NCBI GenBank assembly: GCA_902766415.1
Contig: CACXDR010000341.1
Coordinates: 1 to 9,602 of the forward strand
Direction: 5' to 3'
DNA length: 9,602 bases
DNA from: an uncultured Lachnospiraceae bacterium
GTDB taxonomy: Bacteria; Bacillota_A; Clostridia; Lachnospirales; Lachnospiraceae
Both the position numbers and the translations under genes were made by a program. The notes beneath the pieces are model-generated. The model was not told the DNA's origin. It worked only from the letters and a program-made list of their open reading frames with translations, and searched no databases. Positions 5,606 through 9,602 of the stretch are shown here, in pieces. Each line of letters begins with the position of its first letter. Position 1 is the stretch's first letter.

Positions 5606-7129
5606 ATGGGCTCAAAGGAATACATTCTGGTACAGGATATCGGAGCATATTCATGCACAGCGGCGCTGTTCACCGCTGACGGATCGCTTGTAAAGAAGAA
5701 CCGGATCACCTACACGCCGAGCAGGGAGGACGATATGATCTGGCAGTCGCCGCATCTCTGGTGGCGGTCGTTCTGCTGCAACTGCAAAACGCTTCTTTCC
5801 GGCATAGACCCCGCGGACGTGAAGGTCGTTTCCGTCTGCGCGCAGATGATGGCGTGCCTGCCGGTCAGCTTCCAGGGCTATCCGCTCTACGACTGCATCC
5901 TGTGGGGGGACCGGCGGTCCATTCCCCAGGTAAACGAGATCTCGGAAAAGGTCGGGGCCGAGGAGATCTACCAGATCACCGGCATCAGCCTCAGCTATTC
6001 CTTCTCCCTTTCAAAGGTCCTGTGGCTGAAGCAGAACCACCCGGAGATCTATGAGAAGACCTGCAAGCTTCTGCAGTGCAAGGACTATATCAACTATCTC
6101 CTGACCGGCCGCATGGTGACCGACGAAACAGACGCCGGCTTCACACAGATGTATGACGTGTTCCGGCACTGCTGGTCCGACCGGATCCTGAACGCGCTGG
6201 ATCTCGATATCGATAAGCTTCCCGAGGTGCTTCCCTTCGGAAGCCCGCTCGGGACCCTGACAAAGGCCGCTGCCGAAGCGACCGGGCTCAGCGCCTCGAC
6301 CCTGGTCATCCAGGGCCCTGCCGACGGACGCTCACCTTCCTTCGCTGCAGGACTCCGCGACCCGGGAGACGCCTACATCAACCTGAGCGCGATCGCCTGG
6401 CTCTCCGAGGTGACGGCAAACCGGAAGCTGGACCCCACCCATTCCGTCACGAAGACCAATTTCATTTCGAAGGATCTTTACCTGAACGGCGGGACCATGC
6501 TCTCCGCGTTTCTCTGCCTTGACTGGTACTTCCAGACGTTCCGCGCGGATTCCCTGTCCTCCGGCTCTATGACGGAGGCGGACCGCTACATCACCAAGAT
6601 GATGCAGAAGGCCGTCCCCGGGAGCCACGGGCTCCTGTTCATGCCGTCGCTCCGCGGCGCCCGCTCCCCGTGGTGGAACTATAACGCCAAGGGCGGCTTT
6701 ATCGGGCTCACGGACATGCACACGGAAACGGATTTCATCAGCAGCATCATGGAGGGCGTGGCCTTCCAGCTGGGACTCATCAAATACCGCGCGGAGCAGC
6801 TGGAGCCCTTTACCCGGCTGTCGCTGATGGGCATCGGCGCGCTCGGCTCCTGGCAGCAGATCCTTTCTGACGTCATGGAAATGGAGATCGAATGTCCGAG
6901 CTTCGAGACCACCCCGAACCTGGTCGGTACGGCGGTCGTCGCCGGGGTCGCCTCCGGATACCTCGGCGGCTACGAAGAGTGCTGGCGCTTCCGGACAGGC
7001 TCGCGCATTACCGAACCGCGGGAGAAAAGCGCCGCGATCTACCGCGAGCTCCTTCCGGCGTTCGAGGACTGCTACAATGCCCTGATGGACATCAACCAGC
7101 ACCTCGCCGAGCTCAAACTCCATCCCTGA
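5606..7129 (+). CDS. Divergent FGGY-family carbohydrate kinase
   Basis: A 507-residue protein with the two-domain FGGY/actin-like sugar kinase fold; typical members are 480-520 residues. Recognisable elements: N-terminal phosphate loop 'VQDIGAYSC' (9-17), 'SVCAQMMACLPV' and 'YDCILWGDRRS' (95-105), substrate-domain 'GPADGRSPSFAAGLRDPGD' with candidate catalytic Asp240, and the C-terminal nucleotide motif 'MGIGALGSWQQILSDVME' (408-425). Several key positions are unusual: DIGA for DIGT, no Lys/Arg where the loop normally has one, 'INLSAIAW' where relatives have G-T-S, and GIGA for GGGA. The fold is intact with no frameshift, so either it uses an unusual substrate or its activity is reduced. I choose ATG 5606 with the AGGGGG at 5589-5594. 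A TTG at 5597 is in frame but only 2 nt from that site. It has its own promoter and converges with another FGGY gene across a long palindrome. Substrate unknown. Confidence 0.85.
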   Translation: MGSKEYILVQDIGAYSCTAALFTADGSLVKKNRITYTPSREDDMIWQSPHLWWRSFCCNCKTLLSGIDPADVKVVSVCAQMMACLPVSFQGYPLYDCILWGDRRSIPQVNEISEKVGAEEIYQITGISLSYSFSLSKVLWLKQNHPEIYEKTCKLLQCKDYINYLLTGRMVTDETDAGFTQMYDVFRHCWSDRILNALDLDIDKLPEVLPFGSPLGTLTKAAAEATGLSASTLVIQGPADGRSPSFAAGLRDPGDAYINLSAIAWLSEVTANRKLDPTHSVTKTNFISKDLYLNGGTMLSAFLCLDWYFQTFRADSLSSGSMTEADRYITKMMQKAVPGSHGLLFMPSLRGARSPWWNYNAKGGFIGLTDMHTETDFISSIMEGVAFQLGLIKYRAEQLEPFTRLSLMGIGALGSWQQILSDVMEMEIECPSFETTPNLVGTAVVAGVASGYLGGYEECWRFRTGSRITEPREKSAAIYRELLPAFEDCYNALMDINQHLAELKLHP

Positions 7130-7146
7130 CCCATAACCCATACCCT

Positions 7147-7345
7147 GCATTCTAAAAGAGGGGCTGTCTCATTAAGGAGAATGCAGACAATGTTCCCCAG
7201 GTGTCCGGCTCTGCAGCACAGACGTCCGGATCCAGGCGGATATGATCTTATCCGACTGGAACGGACGGATGTAAGCTGCAGATGTCCGAACACGGGGGAA
7301 CTTGTCTGCAAAACAAACCTTAATGCGACAGCCCTTTATTAATGC
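7147..7345. repeat. About 199-bp imperfect palindrome between convergent genes (MITE-like, or bidirectional hairpin)
   Basis: The left half pairs with the right half over nearly its whole length. GCATT (7147-7151) pairs with AATGC (7341-7345). GGGCTGTCTCATTAAGG (7161-7177) pairs with 7318-7334 at 16 of 17 positions. TGCAGACAA (7182-7190) pairs exactly with 7302-7310, and GTTCCCC with GGGGGAAC just inside. TGTCCGG then CTGCAG (7202-7216) pairs with 7277-7291 with small gaps, and GACGTCCG pairs roughly with CGGACGGAT. The outer sequence GGGGCTGTCTCATTAA resembles the termini of some insertion sequences (I think of the IS1182 group, from memory). No transposase frame and no clear target-site duplication are visible, so a MITE is plausible but not proven. 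As RNA it would form a very long stem from either side and could end both convergent transcripts. This covers almost the whole 229-bp gap. Confidence 0.75.
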
Positions 7346-7358
7346 TGTCCGGTCCGCC

Positions 7359-8897
7359 TCATCCCTCTTCCATCGCGGAAAGGCGGTGCATGAATTCCCG
7401 GTTCGCCGTATAAAGCTCGTCAAACATCTTCCTGTACGGCATGTATTTCCTGTGCTCCTCCATATCCGGCATGAGCGTGACGGAGGGGCGGATGACGTTC
7501 TTCAGGTCCGCAAAATCACGGAACACACCGCACCCGATCCCTGCCATCAGGCAGTCCCCGTAGGAGGCCCCGATCGTGACCTTTGCCATGTGGACCGGCT
7601 CCCCGATCACATCAGCCACGATCTGCATCCAGTCACGGTTTTTCGTGCCCCCGCCGACCGCCATGATACGGAGCGGGCTTATTCCGTGCTCGCGGAAAAT
7701 GTCGATGTGCTGCGCGACGGAATAAGCGATCCCCTCGAGCGCGGAACGGTACAGATGGTGCTTCGTATGCTTCAGCTTCAGCCCGATGACCAGTCCTGCC
7801 GCGTCAGGATCGTTGATCGGCGTACGCTCGCCCGCGAGATACGGAAGCGTGATCAGCCCCTCGCTGCCCGCGGGGATCTTCCTCACGGTTTCCATCATGG
7901 TCTGGTACGCGTTTTCATGACCCTCGCGTTCCTTTTCCACCGCCTCGGGATAGAAGCCGTCGCGGAACCACTTCGTGACGGTCCCGCAGTTGTTCGTTCC
8001 GGCAGCGACGCTGAACGTATCCGGGATCAGGAAGTTGTTGCCGCGGACGCGGTCGTCCCTGACCAGCTCCTCCGTGCAGCAGTAGATGAACACGGAGGAT
8101 CCGAACTGGAGCATGACGTCTCCCGGGCTCGTCACTCCCGTGCTGATCGCCTCCGAGGACGAATCCCCGGAGCCGACGATCACCGGCGTGCCCTCGCGGA
8201 GCCCGCAGGCAGCCGCTGCCTCCTTCGTGATATGGCCCGCGACGTCCGTGACGACCCGGCCCTCGGGAAGCTGGTCCGGCCTGCAGAACGGCCCGCACAT
8301 TTCCTCGCGGATCCGCCCGTCCGGATGGTAGAGCGGCCGGAGGGACGCAAGTCCCAGGAAGCGGTCCACGACGAAATTCCCGGTGAGCTTCGCCACAAGA
8401 TAGGAGGTCCCGGTCAGGAACTTGTACGTCTTCTCATAGACCTCCGGCTCATTGTTCCTGATCCAGAGGATCTTCGCGCAGACATCGCCCGAGACGATCG
8501 GCCTGCCGAAGAGCTCCTTCACCTTTTCAGGCCCGTAGTATTCCGTGAGATACGCGATCTCCTTCACGCTTCTCGCGTCGATCCCGTAGAGGATCGCCTT
8601 GCGGAGGGGCTTAAGGTCCCTGTCCACCGGAAGGCAGCAGGTCCCGAGCGTCGAGACGCCGAGCGCCGAGATCTCCGCAGGATCCGTTCCCGTCTTTTCG
8701 ATCAGGCGGTTCGTAAGCGCGCAGAGGTCATGCCACCAGACGCCCTCCGCGTCATGCTCGTAGTAGTTCGGCTTCGGGTTTTCCATGCCGTGCTTTTCGG
8801 AATCGGTCGCGATCACGTTTCCTTCATGATCCGTCAGGCACCCCTTGCTCTCATAGGTCCCGATATCGACGCCGATCAGATATTTTCCTGCAGCCAT
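7359..8897 (-). CDS. FGGY-family carbohydrate kinase (xylulokinase-like)
   Basis: A 512-residue cytosolic sugar kinase with all expected landmarks. These are phosphate loop 'GVDIGTYESKG' (9-19), 'STLGTCCLPVDRDLKPLRKA' in the sugar-binding region followed by 'YGIDARS', catalytic region 'GSGDSSSEAISTGVTSPGD' with Asp245 as the expected base, 'QFGSSVF' at 264-270, 'YLAGERTP' at 353-360, and the adenosine motif 'VGGGTKNRDWMQIVADVIG' at 414-432. It phosphorylates a ketose, polyol or related sugar with ATP; the exact sugar cannot be read from the sequence, and neither a glycerol nor a gluconate kinase signature stands out. ATG at 8897 is preceded by AGGGGG (8902-8907). It starts 18 nt after the stop of the BtpA/SgcQ gene, so they form an operon. 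Compared with the convergent FGGY gene, its catalytic motifs are canonical. Confidence 0.9.
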   Translation of the reverse strand: MAAGKYLIGVDIGTYESKGCLTDHEGNVIATDSEKHGMENPKPNYYEHDAEGVWWHDLCALTNRLIEKTGTDPAEISALGVSTLGTCCLPVDRDLKPLRKAILYGIDARSVKEIAYLTEYYGPEKVKELFGRPIVSGDVCAKILWIRNNEPEVYEKTYKFLTGTSYLVAKLTGNFVVDRFLGLASLRPLYHPDGRIREEMCGPFCRPDQLPEGRVVTDVAGHITKEAAAACGLREGTPVIVGSGDSSSEAISTGVTSPGDVMLQFGSSVFIYCCTEELVRDDRVRGNNFLIPDTFSVAAGTNNCGTVTKWFRDGFYPEAVEKEREGHENAYQTMMETVRKIPAGSEGLITLPYLAGERTPINDPDAAGLVIGLKLKHTKHHLYRSALEGIAYSVAQHIDIFREHGISPLRIMAVGGGTKNRDWMQIVADVIGEPVHMAKVTIGASYGDCLMAGIGCGVFRDFADLKNVIRPSVTLMPDMEEHRKYMPYRKMFDELYTANREFMHRLSAMEEG

Positions 8898-8915
8898 GTC
8901 TCCCCCTTTCCCGTC

Positions 8916-9602
8916 TTAGCGCGCTTCCGCATCCGGCAGGGCGGCGCGGTACTCGAATACCTGCTCCATGAATTCCCTGACGCGGGACGCTTCGACCGTG
9001 TTCGCGAATTTCCCGTCCTTCTTGAAGGCAGTGCCGACGCACGCGCCGTCGCTGCAGGCGAGCTTTTCCTTAATGTTGGCGGCAGTGCAGCCGGTGTTGC
9101 AGAAGACCGGCGTGCTGCCTGCGACCTTCCGCACGCGCACGATCAGCGAGGAGTCCGTCTCCGTCCCCGCGCTTGCCCCGGAAACGCAGAGCGCGTCCGG
9201 GAAGCAGTGGAAGATCATGGATTTCGTGATCTTCTCGATCTCCCGTTCCGCGAGGTAGGCGCTGGACTCGGGGTTCACCTTGAAAAGGAGCTTAAGGCTG
9301 TCAAGGCCGAGCGCCTTCTTCCGCCGCATGACCGACGCGATGTCCGTCGTGACCAGGCCGTCCTCCCCGACGTAGGCGCCCGTGAAGGTGCTTCGCACGA
9401 AGGAAGCGCCCGTCGCCGCGGCGAGGTCGATGGTCGCCATCGGGTTGGAAACGATATTCACGCCGAACGGGACCTTCAGCTCCCCGCGGAGCGCGCCGAC
9501 GATATATCCCATCGCCGCGATGGTGACCGGGGAGACCTTCGTCTCGTACGGAAGGCTGAATTCGTTCGCGATCAGGATGCCGTCCACGCCGCCGTCCTGC
9601 AG
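8916..9602 (-). CDS. BtpA/SgcQ-family TIM-barrel protein, partial at 5' end
   Basis: The minus-strand frame is open to the window edge, giving 228 residues to the stop at 8916. BtpA (PF03437) proteins are usually about 260-280 residues, so some 35-50 N-terminal residues are missing and the true start lies outside; the in-frame GTG at 9587 is internal. Visible family text: 'GVDGILIANEFSLPY' near the edge, 'PFGVNIVSNPMATIDLAAATGASFVR', 'FTGAYVGEDGLVTTD', 'DALCVSGASAGTETD' and 'VFCNTGCTAANIKEKL' (each quoted in part). The family shares the phosphate-binding TIM-barrel fold. Named members are BtpA, linked to photosystem I assembly, and SgcQ in the E. coli sgc sugar cluster; in Firmicutes they commonly sit beside sugar kinases and transporters. 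Here it precedes an FGGY kinase by 18 nt, suggesting that it acts on the phosphorylated sugar or a nucleoside-like compound. The precise reaction is unknown. Confidence 0.85.
   Translation of the reverse strand: MQDGGVDGILIANEFSLPYETKVSPVTIAAMGYIVGALRGELKVPFGVNIVSNPMATIDLAAATGASFVRSTFTGAYVGEDGLVTTDIASVMRRKKALGLDSLKLLFKVNPESSAYLAEREIEKITKSMIFHCFPDALCVSGASAGTETDSSLIVRVRKVAGSTPVFCNTGCTAANIKEKLACSDGACVGTAFKKDGKFANTVEASRVREFMEQVFEYRAALPDAEAR

Noticed and set aside
7172..7423. Small frames inside the palindrome region
   Set aside because: They follow from the inverted repeat and gene ends; none has a ribosome site or a transposase-like sequence.

Overview
The window looks like a sugar and glycated-compound catabolism island from a GC-rich Firmicute, probably a gut clostridium of the Lachnospiraceae/Oscillospiraceae type. 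The grounds are strong GGAGG ribosome-binding sites in front of most genes, sigma-A type promoters in AT-rich gaps between GC-rich genes, a lipoprotein-type ABC substrate-binding protein, and frlB/frlD proteins resembling the Bacillus subtilis ones. The species cannot be told from the sequence. No rRNA, tRNA, CRISPR array or intact transposase was seen.

Layout. (1) Positions 1-3050, minus strand: frlD-like fructoselysine 6-kinase, then frlB-like fructoselysine-6-phosphate deglycase, then, behind its own promoter, a peptide-type (SBP_bac_5) ABC transporter lipoprotein that runs off the left edge. (2) 3051-3306: a compact divergent control region with two sigma-A promoters, each overlapped by a nearly identical 22-bp AT-rich dyad. 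(3) 3307-5419, plus strand: a second, more divergent FrlD-type kinase, a metal-dependent amidohydrolase-2 protein, and a YjbQ/UPF0047 protein whose start overlaps the amidohydrolase stop. (4) 5420-5605: two tandem 29-bp imperfect repeats and an extended -10 promoter. (5) 5606-7129, plus strand: an unusual FGGY carbohydrate kinase. (6) 7130-7358: a gap between convergent genes occupied by an approximately 199-bp imperfect palindrome that resembles a MITE or a long bidirectional hairpin. (7) 7359-9602, minus strand: a canonical FGGY kinase preceded by a BtpA/SgcQ-family TIM-barrel gene that runs off the right edge.

Working model. The left operon should phosphorylate an Amadori compound such as fructoselysine at C6 (FrlD) and split it into glucose 6-phosphate and a free amine (FrlB). 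A peptide-family binding protein sits where known frl loci have a sugar-type ABC system or an amino-acid permease, which suggests uptake of glycated peptides or amino-acid conjugates. The divergent operon carries a second FrlD paralogue but no second deglycase. It has an amidohydrolase and YjbQ instead, so it may handle a different Amadori-like or sugar-acid substrate under the same repressor. The two FGGY kinases and the SgcQ-like protein form further carbohydrate modules. The shared operators, the amidohydrolase with Asn at the usual Asp position, the kinase-amidohydrolase-YjbQ trio and the divergent FGGY kinase are the most interesting parts.
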